From Letharia columbiana (lineage: Eukaryota > Ascomycota > Lecanoromycetes > Lecanorales > Parmeliaceae), in NCBI RefSeq assembly GCF_014066305.1, contig NW_023501067.1, positions 372,001 through 436,000 on the forward strand: a stretch of 64,000 nt of DNA, given 5' to 3'. The translations under genes and the position numbers were made by a program. Within the stretch, counting starts at the first letter, position 1. The number at the start of each line of letters is the position of its first letter. Under the pieces are notes generated by a model that did not search any database, was not told the origin of the DNA, and was given only the letters and a program-made list of their open reading frames with translations. This document shows positions 44,619 to 58,200 of the stretch, in pieces.

Positions 44619-47600
44619 AGAACAACCCCGCAGGAAGCACCTTCCGACTACTACGGAACAAACAAGACAGAGCCCCAGCGACTATAAAGCTATACACAAA
44701 TATAGACAAAAGCTGCTTCTGTAGAAAACAAAGCTGTAGCATAGCATAGCACCTGAAGAAAAAAAACAAAACAAAACACTGTTCCTGAAGCCTTCCGCAA
44801 GCGTATGTATCTCTAAGGAAGCATAAACTTCTCGGGAAAGCATGAATCTCCGGGAAAGCTTCTAGCGGGGACGTCTGGTAGTTTGCTATTGTGGTAATAA
44901 GGGGGTAGTGGGATCCAGGAGGTAGCCTATATGAGTAACGAAGTTCTTAAGATGATCTTCGTGAAATGCGTATCTAATCTTTCGGCTATTGAGTTATATA
45001 AGTGTGAAGAATCTTTCATAGAATCTATTATATCTACTTATTCGGAATAAACCTCTTTAGCGAGCTTTTAGTTTTCTTATATTCTTCTAATATAATATAA
45101 TTAGATCGCTAATATAATACGTAATTCGCTTAATTCCCTTATTATATCGAGAAGCCATATCTTTCTTCTACTAATTCGAACGCTACCTAACTATATCATA
45201 AAGATTTATTCGATAAATAAGATATTATTATACGATCTAAGTATAATTAATAAGATCCTTCAACTTAGCTACTTAAATAGGAACATTATATTTAAAAAGT
45301 ATATATAAGATAGATATACTAATAGAAGCTTCTAATAGCGATTCGAAAAGAATACTAATAGAAGAGATTTCTAGATATTCGATAACTCGTATATTAATCG
45401 AACCTTCAGTCTTTAATAGCCGCTAATTTCATTTTAATTCGATATAAAGAGAATCCTTGCGAAGTATCGCTTTCAGAAATTTATTATAAACCTTAACTAT
45501 CTTCGTACTCTTAGAAGTATTAGAAGAACTATATATAACGATAATACCTTTAAATCTTAAGAATTCTTTTAATTTATTATTAAAGAAATATTAATTATAA
45601 TCGAGATAGTAGATATAAGGCTTTCTATATATAATAAAGAATAACTTAAGATATTAGATAACGTTCTTTATATTAATAGAGACAGTGATAAAGGAAATCG
45701 TAAATCTGCTTATATAGTAGACTTTTACGAGTATAAAAGTAGATTCTACTTTGATAGTTTTAAGTAAGCCTATAAAATTTATTTTTATAAGCTAAAAAGG
45801 ATATGTGACTTTAATAGAATATAAAGACTGAGATTTAATAGCGAGTTCATATTTAATATACTTAAGATATCCAATAATATACTTCTCGATATCTTATACT
45901 TTCTTAGACTAATAGTAGCTACGTAGTCTTATTAAGATATTAATCTTAACCTAATATTCGCTTTTATTATAAACTTTTCGAAGTATAATAAGCATCTTTC
46001 CTTTCGGCACGCAAGGTAAATATATATCTCCTCGAAAGATCTATAGGATATATCATACTATTTAATATTTAAAAGCTTTTCGAAGTAGCGTAATAGTAAA
46101 AGTCGAAGATTCTACAATAAGGAATTCGTAGATTTTATTAAATTAGATACTACTGCGATAAGCTTTAATTCAAATCTTAATATTTTTATCGATCTTATCG
46201 AAGACTTTTATAGATAATTCTATAGCTTCTATAGTAGAAATAGCCTCTAGAGAAAAAGAAGAAATATTATATAGCGTACCTCTATTAATAACTTCAAGTT
46301 ACTTCGATTTAATAAGTGCTATTAAAAACGAATTAAATTCATCTTTATCATCTTTCTAGATTCATTTTAGATTATAATTCTCTAGTTTCTATCATACTCG
46401 TATAACTATAATATTCTCTAAGTATTTAATATCGAATAAGGTTCTCGATAAGCCGTCGGCAGCTTTATTTCGAGGCTTAAATATATATTAAATAATAAGA
46501 TTTAAGCGACGAAGTCCATTAGCCTAATATTTATAGATTCTTTTATAAAGATCTAAGTCGAGAAAATATATAAGAGATTTATAATTAGTGTATATTATAA
46601 TAGACTAATATAGATACTTATATAAATAATTATACTTCTTATAGAACGTAATAATAGCGTAGAGTTCTCGCTTATAAATAAGATACTTCTTTTAAGTAAG
46701 ACTAAAGGTGAACGAATCGTATAAAATAGATACTTTCTTATCCTTTTCTATTACGATAAGCTTCTAAAATTATAAAGCTTTTAATAAAGTAGCTTCTTAT
46801 AGCGTAAGAATATAATACTATATAATAGCATATCTAGCTATAAAATTAAAAGTATTAATATATATATAAACGATTCGACTTAAGTTAATACTATATATAC
46901 TTATTTTTATAATATATTTAATACGTAGAATCTCGAAGGATAACTATTCTACTTAAGTTTATCGCTATTTCATCTTTCTCATAAGTCTAAAAAGAGGTCT
47001 CGCGATTTTCGCGAAGTTCTTTATCTATCGACGCGTAATGCCGATAATTTCTAAGAAACCTTAAACTTTCGATTAATCTGAAGAAATAAGCTACTTAACT
47101 ACTTTAATAACTCATTCTTTAAGAATATAAATATATTCTTTAATAATATAAGTTACGCTAAGGGCCTTAATTAATAATATAAATAGTTATAGTTTCTTAA
47201 AGAATAAGAGTAACTTAGTCTACTTAACTCTAGAAAAGAAGTAATATTATAGAAAAAAAATAGATTTTTAAAGTCGTAGAAGCTATTAAAGAAGTTATCT
47301 ATATAGAATATAAGAGGTAGTAAAATCTTAGAATCCGGCGAATATAATAAAGAAGGTTTCGAAGAAATAAAATTAAATACTCTATAAGCTAGCTCTATTA
47401 TAATAAAGTCTATAGACTATAATCTCTACTATATTCTCGTAGACTATATTTAATTAATATCTAAAATAGTAAAAGTAAAGTAGTATCTATCGTCAGGATA
47501 TAGAGGTATCATAAGATACATATACTTTAAATTAGCTGAGAATAAGCATCTATAACGTAAATTAAATAGATAATCATAAACTTTCGAGCTTAGCTCAAGA

Positions 47601-50600
47601 TAAGCTCTTAGAAGAAGCTTCGTAACTCGTAAATAATTAAAAGTTATTCGAGGCTCGTTAGTAGGTTTCAGATCCTCGACTTTATCTACTATAATAGCCC
47701 GTATATTTCATAAAGATAGACGTCCATTCGCAGGTTTAATAAGTTTATAAATATCACCTTCAAGATCGTCTTAAATAAGCTTTTTTTAGTCATTACTCTA
47801 TATAAGTAGACTAGCGTTTCTAAGATTTCGAGAAAGTAGGCTTTATACTAGATATAATACATACTTAATATATAATAAGATCCGTATAAAACAAGTCTCT
47901 TAAATCTTCTCTATTAAGATATTTATATTAATATAACAATTATAGCACTTATAGTCTCTACTCTACTATAATAATAAGCGATTTAAGAATTAGTCTTAAT
48001 TCTAGCTTACTAGTCTATTCTTCAAATTCTAATAATAAGAGATACTACGAAAGACTTCGGCGAATCATTCTTCTAGTAAAAAATACTTGCTTAAGAGATA
48101 TCTATAGAAATAATAATATTAGCGTTCTCGAAATATTGAAGGCTTCGACAGATTAGCCTAAAAAGCTTATAATGATTACTTACTTTAGTAAAGAAAAAGA
48201 ATTAAGAACTTTAAAGATAATGATAGAGGTATTTAAGGGGCTTAAATTCTTAAGATAAGCTTCTGCGAGCTCTAGTAATTTAACGTTCTATTTAAGATAG
48301 ACTTAATTTACTAAAAATCCTAACGCTTAATTTCTTTAATATCTAATAAGTTATCTTTAGAATTAGAAGAACTATTAAATTCTAAAAAATTAACTTTCTT
48401 AACGAAAGTCTTTAATATATTTTACTTGATAGCTTTCGAGATAGTTATAGCGGATTTAGAATATATTAATAAATTATAATCTTTATAGAAAATCATTTCC
48501 GAATCCACGATTCTTCGGACTTCCTCGCCTTTTAATTTATCTCCTAGGAAAATAGTAGAAAGATAAATTAAAATGAAAGTATTTATAGTCTAAAGCCACG
48601 GAATTCCGAGGATTAAACTAAGATATTCAAATCTCCTTAATTTCGTAATAGATATAACTTCCGAAGCCATAAAGTATCGAATATTTTTTTTAGATTTCTT
48701 TTATATTAATCATAAGCTATATCTAATATTCTAGCACGATATTATAATAATTCATTATACGTATAAAAAGATCTTTAAATCTAATTTCTAAAAGTAGATG
48801 GAGATATAGACCTAGAAGATGTGCTAGTTTAGAAGATATTATATTTATATCGAAATCTTAATTCGCTTAAGTATAAGATTTCTCGAGGCTAATGTCGGAT
48901 CTATTCTATTTCCTTATAATAATAAGAATATAAAACGCCTTATTTACACCCACAAGAGAGCTTAGAAAGTATATATACTTCTTAGCTTTTATAGTAGAAG
49001 TATTAATCTAAAATATAGATACTAATATAGTAGGATTCCCCGAAGTCTATTAAAAAGGCTGAGATATAGATGCTTAAGATATAGATATAGAAGAAAATAC
49101 CGATATAAGTTAATAGGCTTACAAGTACCTTAAAGATAGTATAGATATTTATAAAATTTGTTAAATAAAAGTAGATTAGAAGCTAATTAAAGGTGTTTAC
49201 GTAGTATCTATAGTAGGCTTTAAAGTTCGTTTCTTAAGAATCCGAGTGTAAAGGCGCTTTAACTTCTTACACATAGCAGATAATCATATTATAAGATCTA
49301 TTATACTTATATCGACTTTAATACTCTTAAGTATATATCGAATCGATATAGAAGAATTATATTCTAATCTATTAAATAGATTTATTAAAGGCTAAGGTTC
49401 TACTTTCTTATCAACTCGCTTCTTATCTTTATATTTAGAACACTCTTTTTTTAAAGTAGCCTAGAATAGATATAGTTGATTCTAGAAAGAAGATCCTTAA
49501 CTTATAACTGTCGAAGGCTATTACGAACTTGTTTAAATAGAAACTTACGACGAGTAAAAAGAAGTATCGGGATTTAGATTAATATTAAGCTACTTTTACT
49601 AATACTAAGATATCTAAAACTACTATAATATAAATTACTGTAATTAAATAGATACTAATTAAGGCCTCTTAAATTACTTTTCTTATTATTGTTAAGATAC
49701 CGATACTGATACTAATACTTCTTTTATATAAGCTTATTTATTAGATCTTAATTCTTTATCGAGAAAAGCTTTAGCGATTTTTATATTAGCGGAATAAGAT
49801 CGATTTAGCCCCGCTACTTCGAATTATACTAAATTAGAATAAGGAGAAATGTAAGAATCTATAAAGCTTAACGGCGTTACTTACCTCGATTTAATAGAAG
49901 AAGAAAAAGAAGAAGAAGAAGAAGCTATAGAAGGCTTCGGCGAAGGGGTAGTTCTATAGAGTCTAGAAGATCCATTAAACTCCCCGAATCTAACGAAAGT
50001 AAAGTTTAACTATAAGTTATCCCCGAAAATAAGTATTTTTAGATACGACTATTCTTAAGTAGGTAGTAAAGCACCCTTATAATAAGGAGAGATATAATTC
50101 TTAATATTATATTTAATATATAGCTAATCATCTTTTCTATAAGACTAATAGATTATACTATTAATATAAAAATTTTTCGAAGTACTACGATCGAGTATAT
50201 CTTTTAAAATAAACTAATAGTTACGAAAGCGACTACCAGCTATAGAATTTAAAAATTCGCTCTTATTAGCGTTTCCTTTATTAAGATTTTAAGCTAAGAT
50301 CGAAGCCGGAGTAGAAATAAGAGTCGAAACTTTATATAAAGAATAACGATACTCTAAAGGTTGAGATTACGTAAAATATTAAGGTCTCGCGAAAGCCTCT
50401 AATAGCTACTTTAGTAAATTCGTATAAAAGAACTAAGACTAATAATATAAAGGCCTTAAGGCTTTAATAGCTTAATAAAAAGTTAGTAAAAAAGCCACCT
50501 ATTACTTCGACAAGTTTCATTTCACGAGAGATTTATAGAACTAAAGCTAGTTAGATCTCGATTTTTTATTTAAAAGCTTCTAGATTTCGGCGTTAATACG

Positions 50601-51726
50601 CCATACTTCTTTCGCGAGATTATAAACTATATATAAAGATTTATCGAAAAATGCTATACCTCTCGTTACTTTCTTTTAAATCTCTTAATTATTTAATTCT
50701 CTAATAAAGATATAGAGAATAGTGTTAAGTATAATAGATTTAAGAAAACTAAAAATAGTATTAAAAGTAACAGCGGGCCTATTCTTGATTTTAACTCTCT
50801 ATATTAAGTTAATAACACGCTTAAAGTATAAAGTAAGGGATTCTTCGAGACGTTAATATAGGTCTATAATCTCGATATCGAAAGAGATCACGTTTACTTC
50901 TATAGCTTTCGAGGAAAACTTCTTATAGAATATAACTCGAAACTACTAGATTATTTATTAGAAATCGATATACTCTACTTCGATAAGAAATCGGATAACT
51001 TTTAAATAACTTTCTAACTACTCGAAAGTATTATCAATAAAAAGCATATTAAGATATCTCAGATACTTAATTAAAGGGAAACAACCTTCTTTATCTTAAT
51101 AATCCTTTATATCGAAATCGAACTTTCGAAGCTACTTTAATGCTAATATGCTAGTAATCTTAGAGAAGTTATCATATATAGTAAACGTAGAACGAGATAT
51201 AATTACTTTTATAGTATTGCTAAAATGTATGAAAGCTTTAGACTAATCTAAAGAAGGCGTGCTTCGATGAGATTCTAACGACGAGACTATAAAATTCGTA
51301 AGACTTTTTATTGAGAGGAATTCTCGAGAAGTCTAAGGCGTTAAGATGATAGTGGTAGACTAATTCCTCGAGAAGATTCCTAATACTCGCCAGAATAATA
51401 ATGTTATGACTTACTTTTGTAGTAGTAAGAGAGTTCTAGTAAGTAATAGCGATGGCTAAGAAATCGAGTTAGGTGATAGCAACTTCTTAAAATACTTACT
51501 AAAGACTTCTTAAGTCTCGAGAAGTATTTTAATAAATAAAAGAGGCTTTCTAAACTAAATAACTCAAGAAAGTGCTTTTATAGTAAGGTTTTCAGTGAAG
51601 GATTTAGTAGAAAACGAATAACGATAGATTACAGTCGGATAGATCAAATAACGATTTTAAAGATACACAAGAATAATAATAAAGGAGATTCTACTTTAAG
51701 GCCACAAAAGATCCAGACAAGACCTC

Positions 51727-51843
51727 CAAAGAATAAGAATAACCAGGTATCGTGTGGGTAGAAGAGGATATAGATTCTATGAAAGCAGGATCCCAAGGAT
51801 CTTAGGGATCCAGCTAAGCGAGCTATGCTATATATGGCGAGAA
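51727..51843 (-). repeat. terminal direct repeat, right (5' LTR, truncated)
   Basis: Same sequence as the left copy with G-to-A changes. It stops abruptly at the A/C homopolymer run that begins at about 51842. Confidence 0.8.
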
Positions 51844-51888
51844 AAAAAAACCCCCCAAAAAACCCCCCCCCCCCCCCCCCCCCCCCTC
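51842..51888. other. poly-A/poly-C run, probable assembly artefact
   Basis: A runs then a C run of more than 20 bases replace the rest of the right LTR and any target duplication. Confidence 0.6.
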
Positions 51889-52871
51889 GTCCCCTCGTTC
51901 ACCACTGGACTTACCACCATTTCCTTTTTTCAGTGATGGACGAAGATCATTGATGAAGCTGACTCCACCAGAAACTCTAGACATGCTGCTTATACGCATA
52001 CAATTTTTTGGAATGCTGAGGAGCGGAACGCTGCTTGCATACGCAAATAACCTAGTTCGAAGCGAAATCGGTCCAAAGTATGGTATCTTCCAGGGACCTT
52101 CTCACATACTGCAAAGGCGTATCTGAAGCCTTTTACAGTACGTCCCGATTAGAGGTAGATTCCCCAGAGGGGTTGAGAAATCTGTCTCTTGAGTCGAGAG
52201 ACAAGGGTTGTTGTGGCGCCGGATCAGCGTCAAATGCTTCTCGAGGAAAAAATTCTTACTGCACATACGGTAATGGTGCGATGCTTGTCGCTGCTGCTAC
52301 GTCGACATAGAAGGGGAACAGAGATACACAATTGCTCGGTTGACTCCCGCTTTAGTACGCGCATTCCGCCAGGTACTAGTACATGAACAGGAGATATTAC
52401 AGGAGAAGTGAAAGACGAGGGACGTGTAAGTTTAAGGTGCGAGACCACGTAAAAGAAAGAGAGCCCCCACTGATGCGCACGGTAATGGTGCACAAGACAG
52501 CCTGTATTCGAAAATGAGCAGGTGAACTAGCTAATTCGTACTGAACATGCTTTCCTATCCATCGACGTTCGGCTGTTGCGTGTTACCCAGTTCCGCGCCA
52601 CACGTCCGTGAAATGAAAAGCCTCGAGATACCTCATACATTCGTACGCGACCCCCGTATGTCAATTGAGAAACGCCGGCTAGATGCTTTCGCGAATCGCT
52701 CCCGAGATGCATAGGAAAAGAACTGGTGAAGTTGCGGAAGGGGTATAAGTAACGTGGTGATGTTGTTGATGGACAATCTGAGGATTGAGAGTCGATCGAT
52801 ATGCGTGCTTTGCTTGCTGGCAAATTCTAGAACATTTTTTATCGTACATCTTGCTCAGTTGGCCTCTAGGC
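51889..52871. other. stretch without recognisable gene
   Basis: Normal base composition returns after the transposon. Short overlapping open frames only. Confidence 0.4.
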
Positions 52872-54639
52872 TCAGTACTGCTGGCTATCGCTATACGAGT
52901 AGGGCGAACCGTTGGTCACTGGACGCTGGCCTCTAAAGTTCGCACTAGGTGGTGGAGGTAAGGGTCCAGAAGGGGGCGGGGCTGGGCGAATTGGCAGTGT
53001 TGTGGTAGGGTTGAAGTGTCCGCTGTCTCTTGGATGAGGGTTGAAGTTCCCGCTATCCCTTGGATGGCTCGGCAGACCACTCTTGGGGCTAAAGCCTTCT
53101 CCCTCGCGAGAACGGCTTGTTAGTGGAGCTGTGGTACTTGATGTGCGCGGAGGGAAGCCTTGGCGGTCAAAGGCGGAGCTCTGAGAAGGATACATGCCTG
53201 TGCCGTTGATCTCCGCAGGCATCACCCGCTGGATTGGAGGCTGTTCCGAGCGCGGCGATGCCTTAATATCTTCGTCGGCTATTGGTATCTCGCCAGAAGT
53301 AGGAGTCCTGGATACCGTCGAAACAGTCGGTTCCTTAGGAGAGGGCACGGACTCTCCCCGGAGCAAGGCTTGCGTAGAGGGTGATAGCTGTGGGGCAAGG
53401 TGAGACTTGCGATTGTGGCGCTCCATCATTGAAACGGCCCATTGCTCCAGGTCAACGGGCGTTCGTTTAGCGGCTGCCAGAAACACGTCTTTGTCCTAAA
53501 AGCCTTGTGTCAGTAATCGGTGCAAAAGGGTTTACATAAATGGCACATACAAATAGTTGGCGAGGCGTAGGTCGATCATCTGGGTTCTTGAGAAGACACT
53601 TCTGGATCATTTCGTCGATGATTGGAGGGAATGCATCACTCTGTGGTAGCCTTGGTGCAGGTTCGTGAACGATCTGCTGTAGGAGATCCAAGATCCCCAT
53701 AGGTCCGGCGCTTGCTCTATCCCCTGCCGCTGCATCGCTTGCATCAAATGGGAATCTTCCAATGGCCAGCTCCATCACTGTGAGGCCAACGCTCCATACA
53801 TCCGACTTGATCGAGTACTTGGCTCCCTGGATTCTTTCAGGCGCCATATAGGTCGATGTGCCCACAAAGGTATCTGCTATTGAATTCACGAGCTCGCCCG
53901 AAACACCAAAGTCGCAGAGTTTAATGTAGCCTCGCGAATTGACCAGTACGTTTGACGGCTTAATATCGCGGTGCATGATCCGATGAACATCGTAAAGGTA
54001 GTTGAGCCCACTCAGAATTGCTTCCGTAATCTTTCCAAGGACATCTACTCGGACAGGACCAAAGTCTTTTGAGATGCGGTCTAGGGATCTACGTCCATAT
54101 CAGAAACAGTCGGAATGTGGATGGAACGTGAGATCTCACCCGCAGTCCATATACTCCATACACATTATAACGTCTCCTGAATTGTGGAGGAATGCACCGT
54201 AGAAGGTAACGATATTCGGCGACGTACAGTCGTGCATGATGTGTAATTCTCGGACTATTTGCTTTCGAACGTCCTTCTTCGCTTCCACGTGAATGACCTT
54301 GCACAACGGTTAGCTGGCTTTCTCTTTCCTCGTATCGACTCGAACAAATACCTTCTTGGCCATAATGACCTTGGTTGCTGCATGCATAACCTTGCTAACA
54401 GTCCCTCCGTTGCCAGCCCCGAGTTCTTTCAGTACGATGAGATCCTCAGTCTTGAAGTCCAGCTTGAACTCGACCCCAATTTCCAGAGTGTCTGACCTCG
54501 CCACATTATTTCCCAACGCTCCTGGTATCTGTGCATCACCAGCTGATGGGGCTGGAGCGATCTTCGGGGCAGCGCTCACCACGAGACCTTTGACGTTCTT
54601 GCGGCCCAACGTCCGGGGGGTCTTCATGTCGGACGACAT
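52872..54639 (-). CDS. ste7: Ste7/Fuz7-type MAP kinase kinase
   Basis: Dual-specificity kinase of the pheromone and invasive-growth (Fus3/Kss1-type) cascade, between the Ste11 MAPKKK and the MAPK. Four exons (54639-54352, 54297-54140, 54088-53551 and 53495-52872) give 535 aa. The N-terminus has RKNVKGLVVSAAPK and the subfamily segment LEIGVEFKLDFKTEDL. Kinase motifs are GAGNGGTVSKV, the AKKV lysine, HRDIKPSN, DFGVSGE, and the activation loop LVNSIADTFVGTSTYMAPER, with phosphorylatable Ser and Thr. An insert in the C-lobe (ASDAAAGDRASAGPM) and a long Pro/Ser-rich tail follow. The tail includes a duplicated PRDSG-(N/H)-FNP motif. The sequence is closer to Ste7/Fuz7 than to Mkk1 or Pbs2. It is divergent from spt6 across 573 bases. 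Confidence 0.95.
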
Positions 54640-55212
54640 CTTGACGGTAATGTGTGAGGAGTGTTGAAAGGGAAGCGAAGCCTACTTCTTATTGTTCAAG
54701 GGGGTAATAGATGGTCCCTCAAGAGGCAATTTCGCGAGTATGGCAGTGGTGGCAGTCGGGGCAACTTGATAGGTGCAGACAATCTGCGCAATCAGCCAGT
54801 GGTGCAGACGGTGGATGCAGATCCTCGAATGCGGACTGCAGGGCGAAGCTCATCAAACTTGCGGCATCTGCATGACGGCTTGAGCATCAGGCTCTCAAGT
54901 CTCAATAGGCTGCTGTTGGCTACATATGCATGTCGGTGATGTCGCCGTTTTGACAGGTCAACAAGATTGTGACTCCAAGAATAGAACTGAATTTCATCCC
55001 ACATTGAAACCTGAGCTAGGCCGAATTCAGATCATTATGTAAGCGAGATCTGAATACCTTCTTGACTTTGTTCGAAACATTCAAAACATCCCGCAAGCAC
55101 TGCCATTCTTCCCCTTTTCACTTCACTTATCAGTGTTGAAGTCATCAAAGCATGCTCATACAGGTATCCGTGAAGCATTCACATTCTTCACCTAGCCAGA
55201 CCTTTGTCCAAC
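54640..55212. other. divergent promoter between ste7 and spt6
   Basis: 573 bases shared by two genes read outward. No clear regulatory motif or other gene is seen. Confidence 0.6.
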
Positions 55213-58200
55213 ATGAGTGCCCTTCGAGACCTGATTGTAGGAGAGGCCGAGCTTGACGACGACGACGAGGGCGATGAATCGTTCGATGAAGAGACTGGTG
55301 AGATCAGGCGGAGTAAGAATGGTAAAAATGGAGTCAACGGAGTCAACGGCCATCTCGACGACTCGAGTGAAGAGGAGGACGACGACGATGAGGAGGCAGC
55401 TCAAGCGGTAGAATTTCTGTCATCTGGCGCCTACATCTGAAGCCATACACTGACCGGGTATCATTGTGATCTCTAGGTCAGAGAAGGGTTTATAGTCGAA
55501 GACGACGAAGAGCCTGAGGAACGCGCGCGGAGGAAACAGGAGAGAAAGAAGCGTAGGAGGGAAGAACGAGAGGAAGAGGAGGCCGGCCTAGACGAAGAGG
55601 ACTTGGATCTGATCGGAGAAGCACACCCAGAATATGAGCAGCGCGTTACCAGCGAGGTATATGCCAACTTGTCTGTTGCAAAACCTGCTCTGCTAACACT
55701 CCGCTCAGCCCAAGCTCAAACGTCTGAAACGTGGGCACAAAGATGATCGAGATGGAAGGCCAAGAGGTGTAGGGGATATCTTTGACGACGACGAAGATGA
55801 CGATCTACCTCGCGCACCCGAAGGCCAACGTGGCTCCGCCCGCGTTGACCCTCGAACACTTGAGGACGAGTTCAAGGACTTTATCGAGGAGGACTTCGAC
55901 GACGAAGACGGCCAACGACAAGACGACGATGATGTCGATGTTTTACGGAAACCCAGCAGAAACATCATAGGAGTGAAAGACGCTGCTGGTCTGGACGAAA
56001 TCGCATTAGAAGATATGAAAGAAGCATTTGGTACAGGGTTTGAATATGACTGGGCACTGGAGCTCCAAGACCAGGAAGAACAGAACGAACAAAGACCCGT
56101 AGACCTCGATGATCCAGACGCTATTATTAAGGGTATCGAACTTAAGGATGTTTTCGAGCCTTCTCAGCTTGTCGACCGTATGCTGACGGATGAGGACAAT
56201 CAAATACGGGCTACGGATCAGCCAGAGCGCTTCCAGCTTGCGAGAAGTCCCTACAAAGATCTTGAGCTTACCGATGAAGAGCTCAAGGAAGAATCGAGTT
56301 GGATATCGGATCTTATGCTTCCGAAGAAATCCATTGATCCGGACCTTCGAGATGCGTTTCAAAAGTCGGTCGCAAAGGTCTTGGAATTCATGAACGTCGA
56401 CGAATTTGAAGTGCCATTCATCTTCCAACATCGCAAAGACTATCTCATCCATGCGCAGAAGATAGCCGTCACACCAGATCCGTACAATCCTAGCGCAACA
56501 CCATATGTTGTCAACGCTGAGAAGTTACTCAATCAATCCGATCTATGGGAGATTTTCGACATGGACCTCAGATTCAGGGCTCTTGTCGAGAAGCGTCACG
56601 CTCTGCAAAGAACCTACGACAACATCTCAGCCTTGTCCGAGGATTTCCACGATCCCGTCATCGAAGAAATGCTTCCAATAGCAGTCACTATGGAGGAACT
56701 TCAAGATGTGCAAGACTATATACAGTTCCAACACCCTTCACGTCTTGCCGATGTGGCTCTTCATAACGGAACCGGTACCAGCGGGTCAACCCAGCGACGG
56801 CCGGGTGCGTCCAAGATGTTATTTGAGAAAATTCGGACTGGCAAGGTGTATCGACTCGTGCGTGCTTTCGGCATATCTGCTGACTCTTTCGCCCAAAACG
56901 CCCTTATGAAAGAAGGCAGACGCCAGTTTACAGAGGATCCAACCCAGCGCCCAGATGACATGGCAGACAGCGAAGACATACTAGATCCCCCCGAATACTC
57001 GTCTGGCGCACAATGTCTGCGGGCTGCAAAAGCAATGTTTGCAGAGGAGATAGCGATGAGTCCCAAAATGCGAAAGGTAATGCGCCGACATTACTTTGGG
57101 AACGGTATTGTCGAGTGCTATCGGACAGAGAAAGGACTTCGCAAGATCGATGATCAACACCCTTACTACGACTTCAAATACCTTCGAAATCAGCAACTCA
57201 TTGACATTGCACAGAACCCGGACCGTTTCCTTCGCATGCTCAAGGCAGAAGAAGAAGGTCTGGTTGAGGTGAGGGTGAGGACTCAAAACCACGATGGCTT
57301 CAAGAAGCGGCTCTACGGAGACCTGGAATCGGATAACTTCAGTGAAGTTGCTGACGCCTGGAATCGCGAGCGAAGGGAGACTTTAGACATAGCTCTTCTA
57401 AAGCTTGAGAAAATTATGGCACGAGGCGTGAAGGAGGCTTTGAAGTTTGAATGTGAAAATTCGGTAGCCAAAAACTGTCGCGAGGAGTATGGCAAGCGAC
57501 TTGATCAAGCACCGTACAAACCAAAGGGTATGATGCTGGGAACAGTGCCACGTGTCCTTGCTCTCTCGAATGGCACTGGTACCTTTGGCAGAGACGCAGT
57601 CTGCTGGGCTTGGGTGGAGGAAGACGGACGAGTCCTCGAGAATGGAAAATTCACTGATCTTGTCATGGGAGACGCTGAACGAGGTACAGAGGACGGTGCA
57701 GATGTGAAAGCGTTCGTGGAGCTTGTCGAGCGACGGAAACCGGACGTGATCGGTGTTTCGGGCTTCTCTGCAGAGACTCGCAAGCTGTACAAACAGATCG
57801 ATGACATCGTTGAACGTAAAGAACTGCGCGGAGCCGACTACGAAGACGAGGACGGCAACGACAGGAGCGACAAGTTGGAGGTCGTGATTGTCAATGACGA
57901 GGTGGCACGCCTGTACCAGACCAGTGAACGGGCGAACATGGAGCATCCCGGGTTTGCACCTCTCACAAAGTACTGCGTGGCTCTTGCCAAGTACCTCCAG
58001 AATCCTCTGAAAGAGTACGCATCACTAGGCCGCGATATTATCTCTATTTCCTTTGATGCAGCTCAGCGATACGTACCTCAAGAGAAGATTATTAAGGCAC
58101 TTGAGACATCTATGGTCGACATGGTCAATCTGTGTGGTGTAGATGTCAATGAGGCTGTCAGTGATTTGTACACTGCTAGTCTGCTCCCATACATTTGTGG

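Larger units (their letters stand above)
44502..51843 (-). mobile_element. RIP-degraded Ty3/gypsy LTR retrotransposon
   Basis: A 7.3-kb element bounded by direct repeats (44502-44618 and 51727-51843). From about 44990 to 51700 the sequence is extremely AT-rich, with TpA everywhere and stops in all frames. Reading the minus strand through the stops still shows the order of a gypsy polyprotein. The RT/RNase H link is IIGITRR and KNFAKIARPLFRLMRK at about 47050-46977. The RNase H segments are LIYKRELYAIITFYKKYNYL at about 46685-46625 and PRNKAADGLSRT at about 46475-46440. Integrase would lie at lower coordinates and gag/protease at higher ones, by family order. No intact gene remains. C-to-T changes on both strands at CpA sites are the signature of RIP. 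Confidence 0.85.
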
